Notes: generated by a model from the letters alone, not told the origin. A stretch of 17,027 nucleotides of DNA from Rodentolepis nana (GCA_900617975.1 UZAE01000900.1:1-17027); one strand, 5' to 3'; numbered from the stretch's first letter, positions 1 through 10,052 are shown. Translations and numbers: made by a program.

Positions 1-49
<49 letters not shown>
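1..49. repeat. (GT)24 microsatellite
   Basis: An uninterrupted GT dinucleotide run opens the window and probably continues beyond its left edge. Perfect dinucleotide tracts of this length are typical of nuclear eukaryotic DNA and are usually length-polymorphic. The open frame that reads through it (Cys-Val repeats) is an artefact of the repeat. Confidence 0.97.
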
Positions 50-52
<3 letters not shown>

Positions 53-1385
53 ACAAGCGATCATTGTCCTTTTGAACCTTCAAGACCTAACCACCGCCAG
101 ACTGGTACAAGTTTTTGCACAAATGTCTGCCAAACTCTAAGAAGCCATCTGCGCCTGCATGGGTGTAAGACCTTGCGGAAATTAATTGTCCCGAGACAAA
201 ATATCAATTCCGCATCTTCGAGTTCTGTTCATTGGCCTCTTAATAGTCAATAATACAATGCAATGTACCAATAAACATACGATTAACTCGATAAAGCGTG
301 CTTGGAGCCACCACTAACAAGTTTGAAAAGGTTTTCTTCTTATTGTTTCTTCTGATCTGAACAGGTTGTCAGAATCACTAGAGATGATATTAGCAAGTAG
401 TAGGGAACTGTACCGGGAGGATAATCCTTAAAGCTATCCTAAAGATGACGAGGTGCTAACACGCCTGACTCAGTTACATAAAGTATATGATTTATATCAG
501 GATGGTCTAATCACAGTCACGTTCTGATAAGAAGAGAAACCAACTATCCTACTATTAACATCTTGAGAGATGGTTCTATGCCCACTGAATACATAGATCC
601 ATCATATGTCCGGAGCCAATTTAGTCATAAAAAAGGCCGTCAACGATAGGTGGATTGATGAATTGGTTCTGAAGTATTGTAATTAATAGAGCCATATGAT
701 GCATTGGCCATTTCAGGAGAGATTCAATTCCCTTTGAATGGATCAGTGCTCGGGATGAATTCAAGTAGGCTGTTTTTCTTCCAGCTAAGTATAATGAAGC
801 TCTTTAAATGCATGCATCACATGGGCTAATTTTTGAAATTAGTCATGCATAAAAAATACGTATTTAATACGTCCTAGTCCTACAAAACAAACCATAAGAA
901 TTCAAGAATAGAAATCTAAAAAATTCCGGGCAGGTAAAATCTAATCATCTCCTCTCTAAGACAGGGGCAACACAAAATACACCCAATTGAAAGTTGTTAC
1001 AATAGATTTTCATTTCATTGCGCTCTTCCATCCTGTACTTGCAATCTCTCACTAGCTTAGATTCAGTAGTATAAGCGCAAAAAAGAGGCTTCATCTTTTA
1101 CCCAGTGGCAGTACCAACTTTTGACAACTATTTTTTTTCGGATCTGGTGCATTAAATGTCTTTCCTTAGAGTAGCTTCTTTCAGTTTTCAAATGCTGCGA
1201 ATAGTGACTCAGATCTGTTGTTTGGCGAGGGTACGTTGCTTAGAATGCGCGCCTGATAAGTCAGAAGTGCTCATCTCTGCTAGTCCAGTAAGATGTATAA
1301 CAAAACTGCAATGATTGATTCTAGTCAACAAGTGGAGTAGTTAAATGTGAGATTCTCATCAGGCCAGGGTTGAGATATCGTCCCT
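50..1385. other. Intergenic stretch, no gene seen
   Basis: AT-rich sequence with stops in all frames and no convincing exon, RNA gene or copy of the retroposon family. The only structure I see is a small cluster of short palindromes at 812-872, listed separately. A weak tRNA-like patch around 1333-1380 is discussed under the rejected items. Confidence 0.6.
826..842. other. Short perfect hairpin in a palindrome cluster
   Basis: CTAATTT, a TTG loop and AAATTAG form a perfect 7-bp stem. It is flanked by the 6-bp palindrome ATGCAT on both sides (812-817 and 845-850). A second odd-centred palindrome, ACGTATTTAATACGT, lies at 858-872. This may be a foldback remnant or chance in AT-rich DNA. Confidence 0.4.
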
Positions 1386-1401
1386 CCCCCCCCCCCCCCC
1401 C
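1386..1401. repeat. Poly-C tract (C16)
   Basis: Sixteen consecutive C follow TCCCT. Long poly-C/poly-G tracts are rare in AT-rich DNA. Several others in this window lie inside the retroposon family, but the flanks here do not match that family. Confidence 0.95.
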
Positions 1402-1773
1402 TTGATGCCAAATTCAGATATTGTTGACGCATTCCCTACAAGACTTTTGGGTTCCTTATTGAATTTGCCTGGACTATTGTCAAATATCATTACTGTTTAA
1501 CCGATATTAATTAGGTGCTTAAGGGCACACAACTATTTCCACGTTTAGAAGTAGTCACATAAAAAATTTGGACGCTAGGCTGAAATCAAAGTGAACGATC
1601 CAGACTTACCAACATCAAAAACTCAATTTGCAGAGCCGTATTTTCATTTTTCCATTCTGTATTAATTGTAAGTTAAGGGCTTAGAAGATGAGATATAGAG
1701 GAGAGTATTACGCAAGTTACAGGAATTCTCAAAGCATGAAAGAACAGTGGATGAGAACAGAGGAGGAGGGGAA

Positions 1774-1783
1774 GGGGGGGGGG
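1774..1783. repeat. Poly-G tract (G10) in a purine-rich patch
   Basis: Ten consecutive G sit inside a stretch of about 25 purines starting near 1757. The patch loosely resembles the purine-rich middle of the retroposon family, but the flanking sequence does not align, so I do not call it a copy. Confidence 0.9.
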
Positions 1784-2791
1784 TTGAAGTGTTATGTGTG
1801 CCATGAGCCTGTTTCATTTTTTTGTGAACACACCACGAGCCTATTTGCATGACATCAATGCCAATTGATAGCATATGTAGAATATCCTATAGCGTTTGAG
1901 CTTTTGCAATCCGACTCTTTGAGTTGAGTTCATTTGCATCGCATTATGAGATCATCCTCCAAATGCTCTGGATGGAATATTCAAAGATTAGCATATTAAA
2001 AGTTTGAGAAATTGATCGAAATCAGTCGATGATGTATATATGGCTCCTAATATCTTGGCGAATTCCTCCTCCCACGCTTTAATTCTTTCTAGCACCGAGA
2101 AATCGCTATTGATGAGTAGAAGAGTTATAAAATATGAAAAGCAGACATTTTATCCCAATGAATGGTAATTTATGCAGATTATGTGACATGACTGATAAAC
2201 GATACGGAACCCTTTTCGCAACTTCACTGGTATTTTGAAAGAATGAAACTCAGTATAACAAAAGTAGAAGGCCGTGAAAGCAATTGGACCTTCGTTTAAC
2301 ATGTGGAAGGAATTACGAGTTTCTATCCCCGACCTTACACCATAAGTACATTCGGAGTTACACTCATAAAAGAATTGCTTGCTGCCAGTCATGACCGTTC
2401 ATCAAAAGGTTATTTCAAGATAAGATATGGACAGAGTCGTGCAGCTTTTGATGTAGCATTTAGAGGCAAAGGCAAGTAGGAGTGCAAATTTGGCCAATTT
2501 GGATTGCAAATCCAACGATTTCGACGCAAAGTAAGCTGCAACTGACACACCCCAGCTTGAGCGCTTGGACGTGGGTCGCGATGCTTCACAACCCTCCGCA
2601 TTCTCTTAACTCTACTTTTCACGAAACGGTTCGCGCTGGTCTGATAGGTGAACAAGGTCAGCAGGCGAATTTGCCAAATTCAATAAATTATTGATCAACA
2701 CTGATCTTGAAAAGCTGTCAGTTATCACAATTCCATTCCTTCTAAGTTATAGATACTATCGGAGTGACATAATTTTGCACTTTGTACAAAG

Positions 2792-2807
2792 ATAATATTA
2801 ATATTAT
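2792..2807. other. Perfect 16-bp AT palindrome
   Basis: ATAATATTAATATTAT equals its own reverse complement. It ends 19 bp before the head of retroposon copy A. It could mark an AT-rich insertion target or extrude as a small cruciform, but chance is a real possibility at this composition. Confidence 0.6.
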
Positions 2808-2826
2808 TTTTATATTGGGACCAATT

Positions 2827-3127
2827 GGGTACACGATAGAAATACCTCCACGTGGTTTACCCTGGGCGACGAATACTCATGCGACGAAAAAGTCTAAACC
2901 GGCAGTTGACTTCTGACTTCGAACTACCATGAGCCGACTGTATATCATACTCCACCACTTCCACAGTACTCGCCTTATCCTTTCACTACCTTTGTGTCTG
3001 TCTCTTTTACATCTGTGAATCATTCTTCTGTTCCCCCTCTCGAATTTTTGTGACTTTGAAGGTCCTTCCTTCTGTGAAGCTAGAAGCCAACTAAAGCCTG
3101 CCATTTGATCTACATAAATAAATATTT
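2827..3127 (+). mobile_element. SINE-like retroposon, copy A (near full length)
   Basis: Strand is given in the element's own sense, from GGGTGT head to AAAT tail. The head at 2827 is diverged (gggtacacgatag, then ACCTCCACGTGG). The middle carries TTTGTGTCTGTCTCTTTTAC and the end reads GCCTGCCATTTGAT followed by ATAAATAAAT. About 25 bp is missing just before GCCTGCC, where most other copies have the TGATAACTATCA palindrome; copy E lacks almost the same bases. I see no clear target-site duplication. The 75-codon open frame on the opposite strand is a shadow of the repeat. Confidence 0.85.
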
Positions 3128-4388
3128 CTAATGTCTCAACTAAATTAATATTTCGATTGGCTTTTTAACCTACATATATTTGTTATATATTTTGTTTTGT
3201 AGAGGAAAATTTGTGCCTTTTAATTTTTCCTATCCAACAACTATTCTAGAGCTGAGAAGATAGTTTGAGATAAGATTGAATAATTACTCTTCAAGGTGAG
3301 TTAAATCAACAAATTCTCATTAATTAAAGTTAGCATATTTTTAAAATACTTCAAATTGAGGTGCGATTGATTTTCCTAACTTTGGGATTAAACCTCCATT
3401 TAATAGTTATTTCCGAAATCTGGAGTTTTGGTCATCTTGGGAGACAAACCACCATATGACAAGTAGGATCATCGAGCCTTCCCGATGAGAAATTCGAACT
3501 CAGTTATTCGAGGCCTAACCAATGAGGCTGGGTGCTTAGTTCACTAGATGAGCACTGTGACCATTGTCCCCTTTAAGACAAGTACTTTAACCACTACGCC
3601 TTCGACGAACAAAATATAAACTTGAGATACCTATCAAAACAGAAAAATGCCATATATCAAACATCCCGTCAGAAATCACTTTTAGAGTGCACATAAACAC
3701 CCTTCATAATATTGAGATATTCTATTTTATAGTGCAAATCTGTCAATTTCGCATTCCATTTCTGTTAATTTAATCACTTATTTATTTAGTAAAACCGTGA
3801 AATTGTTTAAAAAAGGGTTTAGAAAATGCTTACCTGTTAGCAATAGTTAAATTCATAAGTGGTGATGCTCTTTAATTTCTAGCTATTCCCGTATAGCCTT
3901 TCTAGCATTCTCATTTAAAAATTGCCGCGTAAGTTCCGTTCGTGTTATGAGCCAATAGTTTAAACAATCTGTTCCACTTACCTGTCTATTGATGAAAGCA
4001 TAAATTAGTTTCACCGTTTCCATGGGGGGTTTTAAGTGAAACGCGAGGGCATAAGATATGAAAATCACTTTCTATCGGCAACAACTCAATCGGCAAGAAG
4101 AAAGTTCGATTTGAGGAAACGAAAAAGAACAGCATAGCAAGAGGAAATAATTACCATTGCAGAAGAGAACAAGGCAAAACAATAGTCCGTAGTTTATAAT
4201 AATTATTATCCTATCCGTTGACTTTCTAATGGGTGCATTTGATGAACTAAGATCTGTACAGCTTCCAGAGTGCTGCCTTCCTACTGCTCAGCGAATACTA
4301 GATCGTGATAAAGCTCTCGGAAGACTAACAAGCCTCAGACAAATTCAAAGGTCCATTAACCAATTTATTCCTTTATTAGTTCTCTGCA
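3128..4388. other. Spacer between copies A and B
   Basis: AT-rich spacer. It contains the tRNA-like module at 3470-3602. A well-formed acceptor-like site (TTTTGTTTTGTAG, ending 3202) and a donor-like site (CAAG|GTGAGT at 3296) bracket 93 bp with stops in all three frames, so a coding exon is not supported. The open frame at 4229-4423 has no splice context and runs into copy B. Confidence 0.5.
3470..3602 (-). repeat. Degenerate double tRNA-like module (possible tRNA-derived SINE)
   Basis: Read on the minus strand, GGCGTAGTGGTTA (3588-3600) matches a pol III A box. About 40 bp later comes a decayed B box (GGTCACAGTGCTC) followed by CTCATC. A second unit follows at once. Its A-box-like AGCCTCATTGGTTA lies at 3516-3529 and its B-box-like GAGTTCGAATTTC at 3489-3501, then CTCATCGGGAAGGC. 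Spacing from A to B in the second unit is about 14 bp shorter than in a true tRNA, so the anticodon arm appears deleted. No acceptor stem pairs. This is a relic, not a functional tRNA. Confidence 0.45.
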
Positions 4389-4689
4389 TTCAAAATTGCG
4401 GCCTTTATGACACTTATCATTAGCTCCCTTGCTGACTTCGGGTTTCACAGAGGAAGGAGCATCAAAGTGAGAAAAAGTGGAGCGGGGAACAGAAGAGTGT
4501 TTCAAAGATGTAAAAGAAACAGACAGACACAAAGGCAGAGATAAGATCAGTACGGAGGAAGTGGTGGAATATGAAATACAATGGGGTCATGGTAGTTTAA
4601 AGTCAGAAGTCAACTGCCAGTTAATAGACTTTATGAGTATACGTTGCCCAGGGTGCTCCACGTGGAGGTAAGTCTATCGCACGCTCCAG
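4389..4689 (-). mobile_element. SINE-like retroposon, copy B
   Basis: In antisense view it runs from a diverged tail junction (ttcaaaattgcggcc) through TTATCATTAG, GCTGACTTCGGG, TTTCACAGAGG, AAGATGTAAAAG, ACAGACAGACACAAAGG and AAGTCAACTGCCAGTTAATA to CCACGTGGAGGTAAGTCTAT. It retains both the CACGTG palindrome and the perfect AGGTAAGT. TTTTGCCG of the consensus is shortened before the ATGAGTATACG hairpin. The tail may extend left to about 4363 (AATTTATTCCTTTATTA). I find no clear target-site duplication, suggesting an old insertion. Confidence 0.85.
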
Positions 4690-5180
4690 AGCTTAGTATA
4701 TATTTTGTGACACAATCAGCGAATGAATGTATTTGACGCAACCTAGTTTTAGCTGGAGAGCAGTCTTTGACCTCACGACACGCTTGATACGAAATCGATA
4801 TCTGAGCCGCTGATTTCTGTATATTCTAGCACTTTATTTTAACCCTATAAACACCTCATTTTAAATTTTCTTAGAGAGAGAGAGGAGCACATTCAATAAT
4901 TTTCAAATTTGCCATATTCTTTTGAAGTAGCTTAACTCACGACAGTAGGAAGTGTGTCATGTTGACTTTAAATCTCCATATCTTCCAAATCTTAATTTTT
5001 GGAATTTGATTCCCAGATCTCGGAGGTACTATCCCCAATAGTAAAAAGCTTTATGGTCATCTTATTTAATATTTATTAAACATCAAAGTAATATTTTAGT
5101 CTTCAATTCAATGCGTAGGAATTTTAAGTAATTTTTGAAAATTCTAACTGATCTAGTGCAGTTTTAGTTTGCTTAATCAA
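4690..5180. other. Spacer between copies B and C, nothing recognised
   Basis: AT-rich DNA with a short GA run near 4875-4884. I see no open frame of note, RNA gene or additional repeat. Confidence 0.6.
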
Positions 5181-5485
5181 GGGTGTCCGGTAGAATTATC
5201 TTTACATGGTGCACCCTGGGCAACATATACTCATTCGGCATAAATGTCTATTAACCGCCAGTCCATTTCCGACTAAGGCTATCATGACCCCACTGTAAGT
5301 CTTATTCGACTCCTTCCATAAAACTCAATTCACCATTTTCCCTACCTTTGTCTGACTCCTTTACATCTGTGAATCATTATTCTGTCCCCCATCTCGACTT
5401 TTCGTCCTTCCTTCTACTCTCTGTGAAGCCCGAAGTCAGCTCAAGGGCTTGTGATAATTATCAAAACGCCTGCCACTTGAAAAAA
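5181..5485 (+). mobile_element. SINE-like retroposon, copy C (full length)
   Basis: The head GGGTGTCCGGTAG starts exactly at 5181. The body follows the family (GGTGCACCCTGGGCAACA, TACATCTGTGAATCATT, CTCTGTGAAGCCCGAAGTCA, TGATAATTATCAAAACGCC), ending TGCCACTTGAAAAAA. The donor complement is destroyed here (TATCTTTAC for ACTTACCTCCAC) and CACGTG has become ACATGG. A possible target-site duplication is TTTGCTTAAT (5168-5177) against TGTGCTTAAT (5486-5495), 9/10. An A-rich tail replaces the usual AAAT repeat. Confidence 0.85.
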
Positions 5486-5761
5486 TGTGCTTAATAGCAA
5501 ATCAATTTCGTAAAAGATTCGAGATTTGAACTCTCTTTACTCGAAGACATTTAAAATCTCATTAAAATAATTATTTTAAAAGTGTGAATTAATAAAATTA
5601 GAAATAGTTAACAAGCTTTATCTTTTAAAGGCCTTCCTTGTGAAATTAGACATCAACTTATTTTTTCACTTAAATTATAATTTTTTGATTGAAGAAATGA
5701 CTTAAATTAATTTTTAACTGAGCTTCCCCTTTTCACTGTTGACAGAGGACACCAGTAAAAA

Positions 5762-5834
5762 ATCTATTGTGCTCAGTTGTTTAAACAGCTGTGAACTCAC
5801 TCATAGGAAAAGGGTTCGAATCCTGAAAGCTGTG
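5762..5834 (+). repeat. tRNA-like relic (A and B boxes at tRNA spacing)
   Basis: GTGCTCAGTTGTTTA (from 5769) resembles the D arm/A box, and AGGGTTCGAATCCT (5811-5824) is a near-perfect T arm/B box. If 5769 is tRNA position 8, the first T-loop base falls at 5815, the spacing of an intact tRNA body. The T stem pairs only partly and the acceptor stem (5762-5768 against about 5827-5833) does not pair. It is a tRNA pseudogene or the head of an old tRNA-derived SINE, not a working tRNA. Confidence 0.45.
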
Positions 5835-7146
5835 TTTTGAAACACTTAAACATCACTGTATGAAGTACTCCCCTCATGGAAAAGTGAATATATCACAATT
5901 TCGCCAGAATTCTCGCAAATTAAGAAGCTTGTCAGCCTACTTTCATTATCAGGTTCACCCGGCTCCTCAGTGCTTCTTTTGTATTTCCTCCTCCAAATTG
6001 CCCTTTCTGTAAAAGCGAATATTACGACAAATATTTGCACTTTTTTCACCAATTGCGATATTAATAAGCTGACCTTAGCGAACACTAATTATTATTTAAT
6101 TCTGTTATTTGCCGATAACTGGCTCTTTTATGTAAACAAGAATTGCCATAGCTGATTGACTGTGAGGGGATTAGAGGAACTAGGATATTTTTTGGGGAAT
6201 CTAGAACTCATATGACCTGTCTAGTCTTTTCGACCTCTCCATCAATTTTAAAATCTCTCCAGACTGTTTAAAAGCATGACATTTAATTAAGTAGGCGTGT
6301 TCATAGCAATATATTTAAATTAGGATTGAACATAATTGAGATGAATCAAACAAGACTTGAGATTAAATTATGATTAAAAAAAATAAATTAAAATATGGTG
6401 TTTAGTAGATGAAGAATGAGATACTCCTGTAATTCCAATTATGATTTATCCCAATCTCCTGTTAGGTGACGCCATGATGACAAACTTAGGATTCGTGATG
6501 GGCGACATGGGCTCAAAGATCAAATAGTTTTTGTTATAAGTAAACAAAATAATAAACAGACCTTTTTGCATGCTTAATTGTGAGATAAGACGTAAACAAG
6601 TGAACTAGCCAAAAACACATTAGGTTGATAACGGGAAGTAATTTTTAATTTAGTAATTAATATATGTGCGATTTCCAGGTGTTCCGAAGCTCGGTTTGTA
6701 AAATTTGGTCACATACTTAAACCGAAATATTTAATTGGTTGGTTATTCGTGTAGCGTTGAAATTTTATAGTACCTAATAACTACAAGCGGACACTTAATG
6801 ATGAATAAAACGCGTTTAGATTGCAATTTAATTAAACTTATGTCACTGTCTGAATACGATAGGTTTTGAGGTAATAGGACTGAAGCTTTTAAATAAGCCT
6901 TTTCATTAAATTTCCAAAGTTTGAAAGAAAATATCATCAGTTGCCGCCGCTGTAATTGCTTCACTCAAATAGGAAAAAATGAATATCTGTAAAATCATCT
7001 GCTAACTCTGCGATTGGCCAATCACACTCGTCATTTCTCCCGATTTCCAACCTATTGGAAATATAATACAATTAGATAGGCCAAACACAGGAGACTTCAA
7101 ACGGAAAGGCTTTGTTCCTCTATCCCCTTGAGCAGACACATTTTGT

Positions 7147-7174
7147 TAATTTAAGTTATTTAATTTAAGTTATT
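7147..7174. repeat. 14-bp perfect tandem duplication
   Basis: TAATTTAAGTTATT occurs twice back to back with no mismatch. It is a small local duplication of AT-rich DNA with no functional clue. Confidence 0.9.
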
Positions 7175-8010
7175 CTGAAATGCTTCATCAACAATAGTCC
7201 GGGTGTTCAATCAAAGGTAATTTAGTCTTAATATTTTTTTCACCTTGTCCCATTATTAAAAAGTCCCAAATAGATTTCATCAATATTTTTATGACTGATT
7301 TTGTTACACCTGTGGAATGCCCAATCAAAACACGCGATGTAATTAATCTCATGCGCACTCGAACAAACTGGAGGGTGCGGTCGTGCGTCCAGGGGCCTTC
7401 TCATCCAATCAGCTACTAATATTCATTCAATTTACCTACAATTACTAATCATGTTTGCTCTGAGCATAATTTTAATAAGCGCTATCTTGCCTCTATATCA
7501 TTGAGATGGCTCAACTAATTTGGGGGCCTATTCAAACTAGAATATTTTGCTATAGTGTTTATTAAGGACATATCGAGGCTTATTCGTGTGGCAGATCCGC
7601 TGAAAACCCTTGGTTTTCACTGCAAAAAATTTAAAACAAAAATCGATTTCTATGACAATCAACTATGGGAAACGATTTGCAGATGTTTGTCCTTTAAAGG
7701 AGACATTATTCCTCTCCTGCTGAAATCATTTATATTCATTCATTTTTCACTTCATTCACAGTGTGTGTCGTTAAAATAGGACGTCGTTAATTCTAGTTTA
7801 AAGAAGTCGACTGTACAAATACGGCAGATTCTATGTGTTTGCGGTTTAAAATACCCGCACAACCCATCAATTTCACTGTGGGTTAAAATTCGCACTGGTA
7901 GGGAATTCTCATGTTCGCAAAGGTGTTCTTATTTTATACGATATGGCGTATTTATGCTCTGTTTAGTGGAACAAAGCCACTGATGTGGGTACCTGACAAT
8001 TCTTATGCTA

Positions 8011-8023
8011 ACACTGATAATAT
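8011..8023. repeat. Target-site duplication, tail side of copy D
   Basis: ACACTGATAATAT here is repeated without mismatch at 8343-8355, directly outside the head of copy D. It is the cleanest duplication in the window and supports insertion by target-primed reverse transcription. Confidence 0.85.
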
Positions 8024-8342
8024 TTATATCAAATGGCAGGCTTTATGATAGTTATCATTAGCCCTTTAGTTGACTTCAAGTTTCACAGAGGGAGAGGAGC
8101 ATCAAAGCGAAAACAGTCGATAGGGGGGGGGGGGACAGAAGAGTGTTTTAAAGATGTAAAAGAGACAGACACAGAGGTAGATGAAAGGTGAGGTTAGTAC
8201 TGCGAAAGTGGTCGAATATGACATTCAGTGGGGTCATGATAGATTGAAATCAGAAGTCAACTGCCAGTTTATAGAATTTTTTGCTGCATGAATATACGTT
8301 GCCCAGGGGGCACCACGTGGAGGTAAGTCTATCACGCACCCC
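8024..8342 (-). mobile_element. SINE-like retroposon, copy D (full length, perfect TSD)
   Basis: This 319-bp copy sits between 13-bp perfect direct repeats. From the tail side it reads TTATATCAAATGGCAGG, TATGATAGTTATCATTAGCC, TTCACAGAGGGAGAGGA, a G12 tract (8123-8134), AAGATGTAAAAGAGACAGAC, GTGGGGTCATGATAG, AAGTCAACTGCCAGTTTATA, TGAATATACGTTGCCCAGG and CACCACGTGGAGGTAAGTCT. Both palindromic CACGTG and donor octamer AGGTAAGT are intact. The perfect duplication and intact ends suggest one of the younger copies here. Confidence 0.92.
8123..8134. repeat. G12 tract inside copy D
   Basis: This is an expansion of the G-run that the family carries after its AAGTCGAGAG-like motif. Copies differ in run length from about 4 to 15 G. 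Confidence 0.95.
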
Positions 8343-8355
8343 ACACTGATAATAT
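8343..8355. repeat. Target-site duplication, head side of copy D
   Basis: ACACTGATAATAT is identical to 8011-8023. Together they bound copy D exactly. Confidence 0.85.
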
Positions 8356-8627
8356 AAAATGTTGAGTTGACAGTTGTCTGTTAATACAATTAACATGCTT
8401 GAGGGTAGATTTTAGACGAAATGAGGAGGGTCTCTCCAAAGAGCATTTTTATTAGACTTAGCCTTAAAATATGAGAGGAAATACTTAGAAGTGGGACAAT
8501 TTAATGCCTGAACTTAGTGGGTGACAATGTAACAAAGAGAGACGACACTATTTTTCAGTCTGGGCAGATTAATGAATGCTTACACATCCCACTAACCTAC
8601 TTAATAAGGAAATAGAGAATTGAATTT

Positions 8628-8913
8628 TATTACATGGTGCACCCTGGGCAACGTATACTCAAACGGTAAACATGGCTATGAACTGAAATTTTAATCTAAA
8701 AAGTTAAACTACCATGACCCAACTGTAATGTCATATTCTACCACTTTCACAGTACTCACCTCACCTTACCTTTTTCTCTACCTTTGTCTGTCTCTTACAT
8801 CTACGAATCACTCTTCTCTTCCAGCTTTCCACTTTTTGCTACTTTGATGCTCCTCTCCTCTGTGAAGCCCGAAGTCAACTAAAGGGCTTGCCATTTGATA
8901 TTGGTAAATATTA
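8628..8913 (+). mobile_element. SINE-like retroposon, copy E
   Basis: The family match is clear from TTACATGGTGCACCCTGGGC. The first 20 or so head bases are absent or unrecognisable, so the start is approximate. It continues CCATGACCCAACTGTAATGT, CCACTTTCACAGTACTCACC, TTTGTCTGTCTCTTACATCT and CTCTGTGAAGCCCGAAGTCA, then jumps to GGGCTTGCCATTTGATATT. The segment with the TGATAACTATCA palindrome is deleted, as in copy A. CACGTG is changed to ACATGG as in copy C. It lies 285 bp from copy D in the opposite direction. Confidence 0.85.
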
Positions 8914-9346
8914 TTGCTCAAGTTAAGAAAAAGTTACATGCTTTTTCAAAAAGTACGAAGCAACTCAAATGATGAGCTTGTTGCGTCATTTTTGTAATAA
9001 TTCAGTATGCATAAAATTATTTTCTTTTAATTTTGAAAGCATAGAAATTCTTGGCACCTTTTAAAAGTCCAAGACCTAGTTGCACTTCTAGCCAAAGGTA
9101 AGCACTTCAATTTGTTCGATGGGTAAGCCAGATGACTGCAGATGACTCATACTTTGAGAGTTAAGACAGAAGTACAATGATTCCACGACACCTAACTGAT
9201 TCATCAAGGACCGTAGTAATGAAGACGTAAATTGCACTATTGCCGTTATTGAACGTGTAAACATTGTCGAATCATTTTAATTTTATGGCCTTAGTAACTG
9301 TCAAGCTGTCTGACTTGGCATCCGTCCGTATAGTGATAGGGGTGAT

Positions 9347-9357
9347 GGGGGGGGGGG
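9347..9357. repeat. Poly-G tract (G11)
   Basis: Eleven consecutive G lie outside any recognised family copy. A T10 run (9409-9418) follows about 50 bp later. Confidence 0.93.
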
Positions 9358-10052
9358 ACAAGGGGTTTACTTAGGGGAATTGCTCATCCTGGGACAAAAC
9401 AAAAATTCTTTTTTTTTTCTAGCATTCTATTGGGGGCGGAAATTGCTAACAATCCACTACTACCATTTTTAACTACCGGACAAACCAGTTACCCTGCCTA
9501 GATAACTGTAAAGAGCCTTACCCTTCTGGTGCTCTGAGATTAGATTTAGTAAATATATGTCTTTGAACCAAAGTACCTTTTCATCTTGGCCAACGATTCT
9601 AAAGTTCACCATTCTTAAGTCAATCAAAGCTCCGTTAATGGTTTCGTTATATAGTCAGTCTACACCGCATCATATTACTTACTATTGTCAAACCATTTGC
9701 TAAGTCCGGTGGTAAGTCTTTTTATGCCTGAGAAGTAGATTTGTGATGTTTTTGACGTTCATGCAATTTTAAGTATTCTCTCACTCGCACTTTGCATTCT
9801 GAATTTGATGTATAAGTAGGTCAAAGTACTCCTGAATGCTTCAATTCATAAACAAACTCCTAATAGGGTAAATAAGACTGGTATACTTATAGATACGGTA
9901 GGTGGTCAACAGTCCTAGTTGCTATCTAAAAAGGGTGGTCGTTTAGGTCAGGTAATCAACACAAGGTAAGCTTATCTCAACAGGCCTGCGAATATCGGTT
10001 GACCTTCACTTAGGCGGACAAAATCAGCAGTGTGTGCGCGTGTGTGTGACCT

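Larger units (their letters stand above)
1402..2826. other. Intergenic stretch, no gene seen
   Basis: No exon-like frame, RNA gene or family copy was found. The short open frames here lack splice or promoter context and show no recognisable protein motif. A G10 run lies at 1774-1783 in a GA-rich patch, and an AT palindrome lies at 2792-2807. Confidence 0.6.
5486..8010. other. Long AT-rich spacer between copies C and D
   Basis: About 2.5 kb without a family copy. It contains the tRNA-like relic at 5762-5834 and a short perfect tandem repeat at 7147-7174. The open frames at 5846-6155, 6743-6964 and 7555-7779 have AT-biased, low-complexity translations and no flanking splice signals. I do not regard them as genes. 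Confidence 0.55.

Noticed and set aside
1..49. Telomere repeat
   Set aside because: Plain GT dinucleotides, not a TTAGGG-like or irregular G-rich telomeric unit.
1333..1380. tRNA-like patch (TGGAGTAGTTAAATG ... GGGTTGAGATATC)
   Set aside because: The A-to-B distance is about nine bases short and the B box lacks the TTCGA core. Too weak beside the two better candidates.
2877..3104. Open frames inside family copies (2877-3104, 4477-4671, 13345-13527)
   Set aside because: They are shadows of the repeat, in different frames and orientations in different copies, and are interrupted elsewhere.
3203..3295. Exon-like interval between TTTTGTTTTGTAG and CAAG|GTGAGT
   Set aside because: Good signals on both sides, but every frame contains a stop. 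A non-coding or terminal exon cannot be excluded.
3910..4068. Minus-strand open frame containing CAATAGACAG|GTAAGT
   Set aside because: The donor is excellent, but no pyrimidine-tract acceptor precedes it and the following minus-strand segments are closed in all frames.
4229..4423. 64-codon plus-strand open frame with protein-like composition
   Set aside because: No splice or promoter context, no recognised motif, and its end runs into retroposon copy B.
9040..9097. Short open stretch ending CAAAG|GTAAGC
   Set aside because: Only 19 codons, with a weak acceptor (TTTTGAAAG). Not distinguishable from chance.
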